NCBI GenBank assembly: GCA_050246015.1 | Contig: JBFWWU010000008.1 | Location: forward strand, 62,001-126,000 | Source of the DNA: JTS-AC122 sp050246015 | Lineage (GTDB): Bacteria; Planctomycetota; Phycisphaerae; Phycisphaerales; UBA1924 | DNA length: 64,000 nucleotides | Reading direction: 5' to 3' | In this document: positions 52,728 to 61,106 of the stretch, piece after piece | How positions within the stretch are numbered: position 1 is the stretch's first letter | How the letters are laid out: each line of letters begins with the position of its first letter | Notes under the pieces: generated by a model | Databases searched by the model: none | The model's input: the letters and a program-made list of their open reading frames with translations, nothing else | Told to the model about the DNA's origin: nothing | Made by a program: the position numbers and the translations under genes

Positions 52728-54830
52728 TCACGAGCGCCGCACGCGCCGGCCCGTGAGCAGCCCGGCGAGCCCGAGCAGCGCCAGCGACCCCGGCGTCGGG
52801 ATGTACGTCACGTTGTCGATGTACGACAGCCCGGGGCTGCTGCTGGCGATCTTGAACGTCAGGTCCGTAAACCCGAACTGCCCGATCTGGTCGAAGATCT
52901 CCGCGTCCTCAAACCGGAACGAATACCGGGCAAAACTGTTGAGCAGGTCCAGGTCGGGCATCAGCGAATCGCCCATCTGCGCGTCGTACGTGAGCAGGTT
53001 GACATCCCCCAGCCACACCTCGATGCCCGAGTTCCCAAGACTCGTGAAGGCATAGTCAAATGAGATCTCGAAGAACGAATCGGGCTTGAGCAGTTCCTGC
53101 GCCATCGACGAGGCGCCGCCCGAAGCGTCAAGGGCCATCGCGAAGTTGCCGCTCTCCGCCGGCGCGAATGTCGGTACCAGCACGTCGGCGCCCGTCGAGC
53201 CCGCCGGCGTGAACCACCCGTTGTCGCACAGCGCGCCGCGGTCCCCGCTGAAATCCCCGTTGAACTCCTTCACGCGGTCCGGGGCGGCATAGGACTTCCA
53301 CGCCAGCGCGTACGTCTCGTCCGATCCCGTCCGCAGCGCGTGGTCCCACACCCGCAGGTAATACTTGTCCTGCTCCGGAACCTTGACATTCAGATGCTCG
53401 CGCGCGTTCGCCGCGCTGTTCGAACGCGCGATGATCGTGTCGATCGCGCCGAACCTGGAGAACCCAAGGTCAAGATCGTTCAGGTCACGATACGTCCAGT
53501 TGTTGAAATCCGCGTTCGTGTCGTTCACCTGCCGGTTCCACGCCAGCGTCGCCGTCACGTACGACCCTTTGCACAGTTCCTTCTGCGTCCGGTAGTCGTT
53601 GGAGTTCGACGGCCCTTCGCCCGTGACCGTGTTGAGGTTCCATCCCACCAGCGGGACTTCGTTGCCCGTGTACGTCGCGCCCACGAACGTCGGCCCGTGG
53701 CTCCCCGCGGCGTACTGATCAAACGACTCCGCCGCGTCGAACATCCCCGTCCCTGTGTCGTTGCTCACCGAATGAAGCCCTTGACCCAGGTTCGGATTCT
53801 TATCCCAGCGGACGTTGTTTCGGTCCTGCACCGACTTGTTCGCCCCGTTCATGATCACCGCCCGCATCACGCGCTGATCCGTCGAGAGCGCGTTGTGCCG
53901 ACCGTAATCGTGCAGGATCGCCGCCGTCCCCGCCACCTGCGGCGCGGCGAAACTCGTCCCCCCGTTCGTATCCCGGTACGCCGTGTCGTTCGTGTTCGTC
54001 GCCAGACCAACGATCGTCGCCGGGGCCACCACGTCGGGCTTGTCCACGTAGTTGAACCCGCCGGCGCCGTCCGCGTAGTGCGCCGGGCCGTAACTCGAAT
54101 CGCTCCACACCGTCTGGTACCGCGCCGCCAGGTTGGCCCCGGCGCCCCGCGCCGTTCCTCCCACCGTGAGCACGTTGTACCCCTTGCCCGGCGAGGTGAT
54201 CCGCCCGCGCGCATGCTCAAACCCGACTCGATCCGCTTCGCTCCCCTCATTCCCCGCGGCGGCCACCATCAGCACCCCGTGCCGCGCCATCGCCCAGTCG
54301 CCCAGCAGCGCCAGCCCGTCCGTCTCGGTATCCGGGTCGTCCCAGTCGCGCCCCCAACTCACGTTGATGATGTTCGCCCGCGGCGCCAGCAGCAGCCAGT
54401 CCAGCGCGTCCTTGAACCCCTGGTTGTATGGCGCGCCGCCGCGGATGTCCGTCGATTGAAGCCTTGCCCCGGGCGCCACGCCCTTGTAGTTGTTCCCGTT
54501 GGCGACGTGGTTGCCCGCCATCACCCCGGCGACGCCCGTCGCGTGCCGATCATTCGCCGCCGTCCCGGGCCGCGTGAGGTGCGGCCGGCCCGTGAACACC
54601 TCGTGCGTCCAGCGCGGCGCGCCGTCCTCCATCTGTCCAAGTTCGATCGCCGGCAGACCCATCGCCGCGTCCGCCCCGCCGCGCAGCGTCGTCCGTGCGT
54701 GCAGATCGTTTATGCGGCTCTTCGTGTACCACTCGTTGTTCTGCGCGTGCGCCAGCGACGCCGCCAGCCCCACGACGACCAGCATTCCAACGCCCGAAAC
54801 AACATGACGACCCTGATGACCGCGCAACAT
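52728..54830 (-). CDS. Secreted S8 (subtilisin-like) protease with PEP-CTERM-like tail
   Basis: A 700 aa protein with AGGAGAGAAG before ATG 54830. The signal peptide (about 10-29) ends SLAHAQ. The S8 core shows HATGVAGVMAG (His96), AAAGNEGS (oxyanion Asn) and GTSFAAPQVAGTAA (Ser near 290). The usual catalytic Asp motif (VIDTG) is not seen; the corresponding stretch is AIELGQMEDG, with Glu63 as a candidate substitute. A beta-rich region follows, with DLDLGFSRFGAIDTI and FEISFDYAF. The C-terminus TPGSLALLGLAGLLTGRRVRRS is PEP-CTERM-like: short Pro-Gly motif, hydrophobic helix and Arg cluster. An exported, surface-sorted protease or pseudoprotease is inferred. Confidence 0.88.
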   Translation of the reverse strand: MLRGHQGRHVVSGVGMLVVVGLAASLAHAQNNEWYTKSRINDLHARTTLRGGADAAMGLPAIELGQMEDGAPRWTHEVFTGRPHLTRPGTAANDRHATGVAGVMAGNHVANGNNYKGVAPGARLQSTDIRGGAPYNQGFKDALDWLLLAPRANIINVSWGRDWDDPDTETDGLALLGDWAMARHGVLMVAAAGNEGSEADRVGFEHARGRITSPGKGYNVLTVGGTARGAGANLAARYQTVWSDSSYGPAHYADGAGGFNYVDKPDVVAPATIVGLATNTNDTAYRDTNGGTSFAAPQVAGTAAILHDYGRHNALSTDQRVMRAVIMNGANKSVQDRNNVRWDKNPNLGQGLHSVSNDTGTGMFDAAESFDQYAAGSHGPTFVGATYTGNEVPLVGWNLNTVTGEGPSNSNDYRTQKELCKGSYVTATLAWNRQVNDTNADFNNWTYRDLNDLDLGFSRFGAIDTIIARSNSAANAREHLNVKVPEQDKYYLRVWDHALRTGSDETYALAWKSYAAPDRVKEFNGDFSGDRGALCDNGWFTPAGSTGADVLVPTFAPAESGNFAMALDASGGASSMAQELLKPDSFFEISFDYAFTSLGNSGIEVWLGDVNLLTYDAQMGDSLMPDLDLLNSFARYSFRFEDAEIFDQIGQFGFTDLTFKIASSSPGLSYIDNVTYIPTPGSLALLGLAGLLTGRRVRRS

Positions 54831-55048
54831 GACTTCTCTCCTATTCCAGCGGGGGTAAGGCTTCGCCGAACCTTCGCGTTGTGTTGGTTGCCGCCGGTTC
54901 GAGCGATCCGCGTCACCCGATCAAGCAGCGTGCTCTCACTTGAACAACGCAGCATCACGCCATTCACTCACGCCCCGCCCGATCATCCGCCCACGCGCTT
55001 TTCGGCTATCTCGCTCCGTATTATCCGGACTGCTTCCGGAGCCCACGC

Positions 55049-56536
55049 ATGAGTCTGAATCCGTCGCCGCCGAGTGCTTCAATCGAATCGCTGCGCCGCC
55101 GCCTCAGCGCCGTCGGCCAAGACCACGTGCTGAAGTTCTACGGCGAACTTTCCCCATCGCAACAGGACGCTTTGCGGGATCAACTCTCGCTGCTCGACCT
55201 GGAATCGCTCCCGGCGCTAGTGAATGCCTACGTCAACCACAAGCCCGCGTTCCACGTTCCGCACGGTGTTGAGCCCGCGCCGTACTACTCCATCACCAGC
55301 CCGCGCCCCGCGCCCGGCAGTTCAATCCTTTCCTGGGACCCCGCCGCCGCTCGGTCGCGCGGCGAGGCCCTCATCCGCGCCGGCAAGGTCGCCGCATTCG
55401 TCGTCGCCGGCGGTCAGGGGAGCCGGCTCGGGTACGAAGGTCCCAAAGGGTGCTTCCCTGCCGGCGCCGTCACGGGCAAGCCCCTCTTTCAGATGTTCGC
55501 CGAACAGATCCTCGCCGTCCAGGCTCGCTATGGATCCACCGTCCCCTGGTACGTCATGACCAGCCCCCTCAACCACGACGCCACCGTCGGGTTCTTCCAG
55601 CAGCATGCCTTCTTCGGCCTCGGTCCATCCAACGTGATGTTCTTCCCCCAGGGAACCCTCCCTTCACTCGACATCCACACCGGCCGCATGCTCATGGCAA
55701 GCACGCACGAGGTCGCGACCAACCCCGACGGTCACGGCGGGTCGCTCCGCGCGCTGCACAAGTCCGGCGCCATCGCCGACATGAAACGCCGCGGCGTCGA
55801 GCACATCAGTTACTTCCAGGTCGATAACCCCATCGTCCGCGTCGTCGATCCCGTCTTCCTCGGCTTGCACGCCGACCCCGAGCGATCCTCCGCCGAGATG
55901 TCCAGCAAGATGATCCCCAAGGCCTACCCCGAGGAAAAACTCGGGATGTTCTGCGCCACCCCCGCGCGCGAGCCCGGCCACGCGCCCAGGATCGAAGTCA
56001 TCGAGTATTCCGATCTTCCCGCCGATCTCCAGGCGCAGCGACTTCCCAGCGGCTCCCTCCGTTTCCTCGCCGGCTCCATCGCGGTGCACGTCATCAGTGT
56101 CGCCTTCGTGGATCGCGTCAACACCGACGCCTCCTTCGACCTCCCCTACCATCGCGCGGAAAAGAAGATCCCCTGCATCGACCCTCGCTCCGGCTCGCCC
56201 GTCAACCCCGCCAGCAACAACGGCGTCAAACTCGAACGCTTCGTCTTCGATTCACTTCCCTTGTGCCGGCGCAGCGTCGTGCTCGAAACAAACCGCATCG
56301 AGGAGTTCGCCCCCATCAAGAACGCCACCGGCGTCGATAGCCCCGACTCGTCGCGCCAGATCCAGACCCGGCGCGCGGCCCGCTGGCTCGCCGCCGCGGG
56401 GATCCCCGTTCCTCTCCTTCCCGGCGGGCAGCCGGATTGCACGCTCGAGATCGATCCTCGCTCCGCGCTCGAACCATCCGACATCGATCCGCGCCGAACC
56501 CCCCCGATCATCCCGGGCGCCGCCGTTGTCATCTGA
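55049..56536 (+). CDS. UDP-sugar pyrophosphorylase of the eukaryote-type UAP1/UDPGP family
   Basis: A 495 aa enzyme from ATG 55049. The nucleotide-binding signature is VVAGGQGSRLGYEGPKGCFP (about 113-132), followed by WYVMTSPLNHDATVGFF, FPQGTLPSLDI, HGGSLRALHKSGAIADM, and YFQVDNPIVRVVDPVFLG. These are hallmarks of the UDPGP family, closest in pattern to UAP1 (UDP-N-acetylglucosamine pyrophosphorylase), not to the bacterial GlmU or GalU fold variants. The product could be UDP-GlcNAc, UDP-Glc or another UDP-sugar. LPYHRAEKKIPCID and NNGVKLERFVFDSLP also fit UAP1. It is followed 57 nt on by the GlcG-like gene. Confidence 0.92.
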   Translation: MSLNPSPPSASIESLRRRLSAVGQDHVLKFYGELSPSQQDALRDQLSLLDLESLPALVNAYVNHKPAFHVPHGVEPAPYYSITSPRPAPGSSILSWDPAAARSRGEALIRAGKVAAFVVAGGQGSRLGYEGPKGCFPAGAVTGKPLFQMFAEQILAVQARYGSTVPWYVMTSPLNHDATVGFFQQHAFFGLGPSNVMFFPQGTLPSLDIHTGRMLMASTHEVATNPDGHGGSLRALHKSGAIADMKRRGVEHISYFQVDNPIVRVVDPVFLGLHADPERSSAEMSSKMIPKAYPEEKLGMFCATPAREPGHAPRIEVIEYSDLPADLQAQRLPSGSLRFLAGSIAVHVISVAFVDRVNTDASFDLPYHRAEKKIPCIDPRSGSPVNPASNNGVKLERFVFDSLPLCRRSVVLETNRIEEFAPIKNATGVDSPDSSRQIQTRRAARWLAAAGIPVPLLPGGQPDCTLEIDPRSALEPSDIDPRRTPPIIPGAAVVI

Positions 56537-56593
56537 TCCCTTCTCCCACGCTCCAATCGTCTCACACCTCACACGCCCCGTGAAAGGCCCCGC

Positions 56594-56989
56594 ATGGTCA
56601 CGCTCGCCGACGCCCGCCGCATCATCGCCGCCGCTGAAAAGAAGGCCGCCGCCATCGGTCAACCCATGAACATCGCCGTCGCCGACGCCGGCGGCGACCT
56701 CGTCGCGCACGTCCGCATGGACGGCGCGTGGCTCGGGTCCATCGACATCTCCATCAAGAAAGCCTACACCTCCCGCGCCTTCGATATCTCCACCAAGGAC
56801 CTGGCCAAGCACAGCCAGCCCGGCAAGCAGTTCTTCGGCATCCACGCCAGCAACCACGGCAACATCATGGTCTTCGCCGGAGGCATCCCCCTCAAAAAGA
56901 ACGGCAAGGTCGTCGGCGCCATCGGTGTGAGCGGCGGCTCGGGCACGCAGGACCACGCCGTCGCCGAAGCCGGCGCCAAGGCCTTCTGA
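56594..56989 (+). CDS. GlcG/HbpS family protein
   Basis: A 131 aa protein from ATG 56594. It shows LADARRIIAAAEKKAAAIGQ, MNIAVADAGGDLVAHVRMDG, SIKKAYTSRAFDISTKDLAK, and AIGVSGGSGTQDHAVAEAGA. The family fold is known as GlcG or HbpS; HbpS binds haem in Streptomyces, but most members have no proven function. There is no signal peptide, so it acts in the cytoplasm. The gene stands between a UDP-sugar pyrophosphorylase and a MATE exporter on the same strand, with gaps of 57 and 126 nt, without an obvious functional link. Confidence 0.92.
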   Translation: MVTLADARRIIAAAEKKAAAIGQPMNIAVADAGGDLVAHVRMDGAWLGSIDISIKKAYTSRAFDISTKDLAKHSQPGKQFFGIHASNHGNIMVFAGGIPLKKNGKVVGAIGVSGGSGTQDHAVAEAGAKAF

Positions 56990-57115
56990 CCATGTGTCGG
57001 GCCCCCCCCGTCCTTGCCCCGACATCTCTACCGCCGACGTCTTCCCCGCCGGCACGGCCTCGTCCGGCCGCGAGGTGGCGTCTAATATTCGCCACGAAAC
57101 GGGAAGGGTGGGTCT

Positions 57116-58726
57116 ATGCAAGTCGAATCGAAGTCCCAGCGCGCCCAGCACGCGACGACGCAGCACCGCGCCGAGTCCGCCGACGCACCGCGCCCCGCGC
57201 TGCGCGAGTCCACCGGCCTCACCGCCGACGGCCGGCTCAAGTCCGGCCGCCTCGCCGGGCTCTCCATGCGCCGCGCCATCTGGGTCCTGGCCTGGCCCGT
57301 CTGCGTTGAATCCCTCCTCATGTCCCTCGTCGCCGCGACCGACACCTACGTCGCCGCCCAACTCAGCGCCGCCGCCACCAACGCCATCGGCGGCGCGTCC
57401 TACCTCCTCTGGTTCATCGGCCTCGTGCTGATGGCGATCGGTGTCGGCGCGACCGCGCTCATCAGCCGCGCCGTCGGCGCCAGCCGACTCGCCGCCGCCA
57501 ATGTCGCCGTCGGGCAGACCCTCCTGCTCAGCGTCTCCTGCGGCGCCGTCGTCGGCGTCCTCATCGCCCTGCTCGCACAGCCCACCGCCAGCATCCTCCG
57601 CATCTCCGGCGAGGCCTTCGACGCCTTCGATCTCTACTGCTGGATCGTCGCCTCCAGCGTCCCCTTCATGGCCATCGTCTCCTGCATGAGCGCCTGCCTC
57701 CGCGGCGCGGGCGACTCCCTCAGCCCCCTCCGCGCCATGATCGCCGTCAACATCGCCAACATCTTCCTCAGTTGGGCCCTCGCCGGCGTGGACATCCAGA
57801 CCGCCACCCTCGTCAACGGCCAGACCGTCACGCGCACCCTCATCCACAACCCCTTCCCCTTTCACATGGGCGTCTCAGGCATCGCCCTGGGTACCGTCAT
57901 CGCCGAGATCCTCGGCGCCGCCCTCATCCTCCGATCCATCTACAAAGGCACCCACGGCGTCCGCCTCCTCCGCAAACGCATCCGACCGCACTGGATCATG
58001 CTCACACGCCTCATCCGCGTCGGCATCCCCAACTTCCTCGAAACCTTCGGCATGTGGATCGGCAACTTCGCCGTCATCTGGATGGTCGCGCGCCTCGCCT
58101 CGCCAGACGCCATGGGCGCTCACATCATCGCCATCCGAATCGAATCCTTCTCTTTCGCTCCCGGCTTCTTCCTCGGGACCGCCGCCGGTACGCTCGCCGG
58201 GCAATACCTCGGCGCCCGCAGCCCCGCTCACGCCCGACGCGCCATCCTCATCTGCACCTCCCTGGCCACCGCCAGCATGGGGCTCACCGGCGTCCTCTTC
58301 CTCCTCTTCCCCGTCGCCATCACCGGCGTCCTCACCTCTCAGCCCAGCCACCTCGACATGGTCCCTTCCACGCTCATGGTCGCCGGCGCCGTGCAGATCC
58401 CCTTCGCCATCGGCCTGGCCCTGCGCGGCGCCCTCCGCGGCGCCGGCGACGTCAAGTGGACCATGTACATCACCTGGATCTCCACCTACTTCATCCGCAT
58501 CCCCCTCGTCTACGTCGCCTCCGGCGTCGATATCGACATGCCCGCCTCCCTCACCCGCGCCCTGGGCCTCACCTCCACGGGAGAGGTCCTCACCTTTGTC
58601 AACCCCTTCAAGTTCGGCGGAACCCTCGCCTGGGTCTGGGTCGCGCTGAGCATCGAGGTCGCCGTCCGCGGCGTCCTCTTCGCCTATCGCTTTATCAAGG
58701 GTGACTGGGCCAGGGCACGCGTGTAA
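57116..58726 (+). CDS. MATE-family efflux transporter
   Basis: A 536 aa membrane protein from ATG 57116. A polar N-terminal extension of about 55 residues precedes the transporter. Twelve hydrophobic helices can be followed, starting RRAIWVLAWPVCVESLLMSL and VAATDTYVAAQLSAAATNAI. A typical MATE repeat pattern is visible (GVGATALISRAVGASRLAAA and FFLGTAAGTLAGQYLGAR). MATE proteins export cationic drugs or metabolites in exchange for sodium or protons. The long loop between helices 6 and 7 includes LVNGQTVTRTLIHNPFPFHM. It converges on the zinc-ribbon gene. Confidence 0.92.
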   Translation: MQVESKSQRAQHATTQHRAESADAPRPALRESTGLTADGRLKSGRLAGLSMRRAIWVLAWPVCVESLLMSLVAATDTYVAAQLSAAATNAIGGASYLLWFIGLVLMAIGVGATALISRAVGASRLAAANVAVGQTLLLSVSCGAVVGVLIALLAQPTASILRISGEAFDAFDLYCWIVASSVPFMAIVSCMSACLRGAGDSLSPLRAMIAVNIANIFLSWALAGVDIQTATLVNGQTVTRTLIHNPFPFHMGVSGIALGTVIAEILGAALILRSIYKGTHGVRLLRKRIRPHWIMLTRLIRVGIPNFLETFGMWIGNFAVIWMVARLASPDAMGAHIIAIRIESFSFAPGFFLGTAAGTLAGQYLGARSPAHARRAILICTSLATASMGLTGVLFLLFPVAITGVLTSQPSHLDMVPSTLMVAGAVQIPFAIGLALRGALRGAGDVKWTMYITWISTYFIRIPLVYVASGVDIDMPASLTRALGLTSTGEVLTFVNPFKFGGTLAWVWVALSIEVAVRGVLFAYRFIKGDWARARV

Positions 58727-58779
58727 CCCTCCCTCCCATCCACCACCCTCCGAAGCCCATCGCCCCCACTCCACAACGC

Positions 58780-58810
58780 AACAACGCCCGAGCCTGGCCC
58801 GGGCGTTGTT
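58780..58810. terminator. Bidirectional hairpin between the MATE and zinc-ribbon genes
   Basis: AACAACGCCCG (58780-58790) and CGGGCGTTGTT (58800-58810) are exact reverse complements of 11 bp around a 9-nt loop. It lies between convergent stops (58726 and 58848). T-rich stem ends on both sides support a bidirectional terminator. Confidence 0.75.
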
Positions 58811-58847
58811 CATAGTTCCGTCTTGTCGGCATGTCCCCGGCAGCCCA

Positions 58848-59633
58848 TCAACTCGACTTCGCGACCTGCTTGGCCGACTTCTTCGTCTTGGCCGCCGGCT
58901 TGGCCGGGAGGATTTCTTCCTCCGTGAAAATGATGCAACTGCAACTCACGCACCGCGTCAGTTTGCCCGCCAGCATCGCGCTCACCGTTTCCACCGGCAG
59001 CGTCATCATGCACCCCGTGCACGAGTATTCCAGGTTCCGCCGATCCAGCACTTCCACCGGCGCCATCGCGTCATCGCCCCGGAGTTTGATCAGCGATTCG
59101 AGTATCGCCAGCGCATCCTTCGGGATGCCCTGCGACACTTCCGCACGCTGCGACTTGAGTTCTTCCAGCCGATCCTTGATCTCGGCCTCACGCGTGGACC
59201 GATCCGCCTCCGCCCCGGCCAGGATCTTGGTCCGCTCGTCCCGCTGCCCCCGGATCTCGACCGCCTGCGCTTCCAGTTGCTCCAGTTTCGCCATCGACTC
59301 GACCGCGGCGTCCTCGTGCTTGGTCTTGAGTTCCTTGTAGTTGTTCAGTTCCGCAAGCCCCGCGGTGTATTCCTTCGCCGTCTTCACCGAGTTGATCTGC
59401 TCTCGCAGGTTGTCGATCTTCGCCCCGTACCGCGCCGCCTCTCCTTCGTCATTCGCGATCGACGCTTTCAGATGCTTGACTTGGATCGCGATGCTCGCCG
59501 CTCGCTCCTCGAGTTCTTTTGATGTTGCCGTCTGCTGTTCAACAAACCGCTCGGCGGCGTCCAGCCTGCTGCGGAGTCCTCTGAGTTGTTTGTCTACTTG
59601 GAACAGTTTGAGGAGTTGCTGTGTGACGCTCAT
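58848..59633 (-). CDS. Coiled-coil protein with C4-type zinc ribbon
   Basis: A 261 aa protein. ATG 59633 (MSVTQQLLKLFQVDKQLRGL) is preferred over an upstream start because the coiled coil begins there. Residues about 5-170 form a long antiparallel coiled coil (LRGLRSRLDAAERFVEQQ, KTAKEYTAGLAELNNYKELK). The zinc ribbon shows CTGCMMTLP and CVSCSCIIF (four Cys), matching the CdsZ/zf-RING_7 family. The tail is Lys/Ala-rich (AAKTKKSAKQVAK). The family is widespread and has been linked to RNA or replication quality control. The next gene downstream in the same direction is none; cdsA lies upstream. Confidence 0.9.
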   Translation of the reverse strand: MSVTQQLLKLFQVDKQLRGLRSRLDAAERFVEQQTATSKELEERAASIAIQVKHLKASIANDEGEAARYGAKIDNLREQINSVKTAKEYTAGLAELNNYKELKTKHEDAAVESMAKLEQLEAQAVEIRGQRDERTKILAGAEADRSTREAEIKDRLEELKSQRAEVSQGIPKDALAILESLIKLRGDDAMAPVEVLDRRNLEYSCTGCMMTLPVETVSAMLAGKLTRCVSCSCIIFTEEEILPAKPAAKTKKSAKQVAKSS

Positions 59634-59739
59634 CCTGCACTCCGCGAATTCCCTGCAATATTCTACGTGCCCCGTCCCCTGCGGACAATCCCGTCCTCGT
59701 TCGCCTCGTTTGCTCCGTGTTCGCATCGCACGCGGCGCG

Positions 59740-60702
59740 TTACGGGACGTGCAGCAGCCAATACGCCAGCGGCGCGACCGGCAGAATCGAGTCAATCACG
59801 TCCAGCACCCCGCCGAATCCGGGCACGATCGCCCCCGAGTCCTTGATCCCCGCGTCGCGCTTGAACATGCTCGCCATCAGATCCCCGGCCTGCCCGGCCA
59901 GCGCGAACAGCCCGCCGTACACCCCCCCCAGCCACACCGTCACCCCCGCCGGAAGATGCCCCACCTGGTACCGCTCCGACAGCCACACCGCCAGCATCCC
60001 CAGCGCGGCGGCCGTCACCACGCCGCCCGCTAGCCCCTCCCACGTCTTTCCCTTGCTCAGCCACGGGATGAGTTTGTGCCTCCCGACAAACGTCCCGGTG
60101 AAGAACGCGCCGATGTCGCACGACTTGGTGATGAGCAGCACCGCCAGCACCGTCCACGCCGAGTGCTCCCGACGCAGCGCCAGCACGAACCCGAACATCA
60201 AGCCCAGGTACACGAACGTCAGCAGCGCCGCGCCCCCCGCGGCCGCCGCTCCGCGAAGTTCGGCGCCGTACACCCGCGCCGGCTCCGCCGCCGTGTCCGT
60301 CCCCGACTCTCCCCTCTCAAGCGGCTTCTTCCTCGCGCCGGGCCGCCGCTTGTACGCATGCCACAGCAGCGCTCCACACAGCACCAGCGTCGCGACGCTC
60401 GCCGTCAGCGCCACCGCCGTCAACGGATTGACATTCGCACCCACGAGCCACGGCACCAGCAGCCCCGCGATGCTTGACGCCAGCAGCACACCCCGAAACG
60501 TCGGTATCCCGCACGCCCGGAAGATCAGTTTGAGTTCCAGCGTCGCCACCGCGCACACGCACACGCTCACCATCATGAGCACCAATCCACGCGGCACATA
60601 CGCGCTCCCCCCCAGCCACTTTCCCGCCACGGCCTCATCCAGCCAGAACGCTCCGATCACCAGCGCGATCAGCACCGGCCCCAGCAGCAAGCGATGTTTC
60701 AT
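59740..60702 (-). CDS. cdsA: Phosphatidate cytidylyltransferase CdsA
   Basis: A 320 aa membrane enzyme. ATG 60702 is chosen because the upstream 74 residues of the open frame are not protein-like and TACAGT lies 9 nt before it. Several transmembrane helices are visible. The C-terminal signature is TKSCDIGAFFTGTFVGRHKL, then PWLSKGKTWEGLAGGVV and AGQAGDLMASMFKRDAGIKD, SGAIVPGFGGVLDVIDS, which is the CDP-diglyceride synthetase motif (S-x(3)-KR-x(4)-K-D). The enzyme makes CDP-diacylglycerol for phospholipid synthesis. The signature is complete, including the Asp pair that binds magnesium. Confidence 0.95.
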   Translation of the reverse strand: MKHRLLLGPVLIALVIGAFWLDEAVAGKWLGGSAYVPRGLVLMMVSVCVCAVATLELKLIFRACGIPTFRGVLLASSIAGLLVPWLVGANVNPLTAVALTASVATLVLCGALLWHAYKRRPGARKKPLERGESGTDTAAEPARVYGAELRGAAAAGGAALLTFVYLGLMFGFVLALRREHSAWTVLAVLLITKSCDIGAFFTGTFVGRHKLIPWLSKGKTWEGLAGGVVTAAALGMLAVWLSERYQVGHLPAGVTVWLGGVYGGLFALAGQAGDLMASMFKRDAGIKDSGAIVPGFGGVLDVIDSILPVAPLAYWLLHVP

Positions 60703-60711
60703 ATCGGGCGG

Positions 60712-60717
60712 ACTGTA
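60712..60717 (-). promoter_or_regulatory. TACAGT -10 box before cdsA
   Basis: On the minus strand TACAGT is followed after 9 nt by ATG 60702, predicting a very short leader. No clear -35 was seen. Confidence 0.4.
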
Positions 60718-60859
60718 GCAACACGGGCACGCGGTTCCTGCCGGATCCAGCATCCTCGCCCGCGCCCCCGCAAGGCCCGCCGGCCATTCCCCCGATTTCC
60801 CTGCGGAAGCAGCCCGATCACGCCGATCCCATCTCGTCTCTCTCGCGGCGGCTCGCTCC

Positions 60860-61072
60860 ATGAAGTTATCCGACCCACAACCTAGCGCCCTCTCATCGCT
60901 CGACGCCGCCCGCGCCAAGCGCATGTTCGACCGCTACCTCTGTTCTTGGGCCCAGGACGTCCTCTTCTTGCGCAAACGCGGGCTCGATCGGCCTCTTCTG
61001 CGCGGCCCACGCGGGCACCGACTTTGCGAGTCGCCACCCGAGGCGTTGCGCGCGCCGCGACGGGCCGCTTGA
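60860..61072 (+). CDS. Possible small protein (70 aa), uncertain
   Basis: The 404-bp gap between the divergent cdsA and fliD genes holds one plus-strand frame with some protein-like character: ARAKRMFDRYLCSWAQDVLF near residues 17-36. The second half is Arg/Pro-rich and looks like chance coding at high GC. No ribosome-binding site is evident before ATG 60860, and there is no family match. It may be a small gene upstream of fliD or only noncoding sequence. Nothing else was seen in this interval except the cdsA -10. Confidence 0.25.
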   Translation: MKLSDPQPSALSSLDAARAKRMFDRYLCSWAQDVLFLRKRGLDRPLLRGPRGHRLCESPPEALRAPRRAA

Positions 61073-61106
61073 ACCCCCTCTCGCACACCGCCTCCAGGAG
61101 CACCGC

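Noticed and set aside
53340..55052. Plus-strand open frame (570 aa)
   Set aside because: Antisense to the S8 protease gene and Arg/Val/His-rich; the protease has clear motifs.
56252..57865. Minus-strand open frame (537 aa) rich in Gly, Asp and Glu
   Set aside because: Antisense to three real genes; composition expected opposite GC-rich codons.
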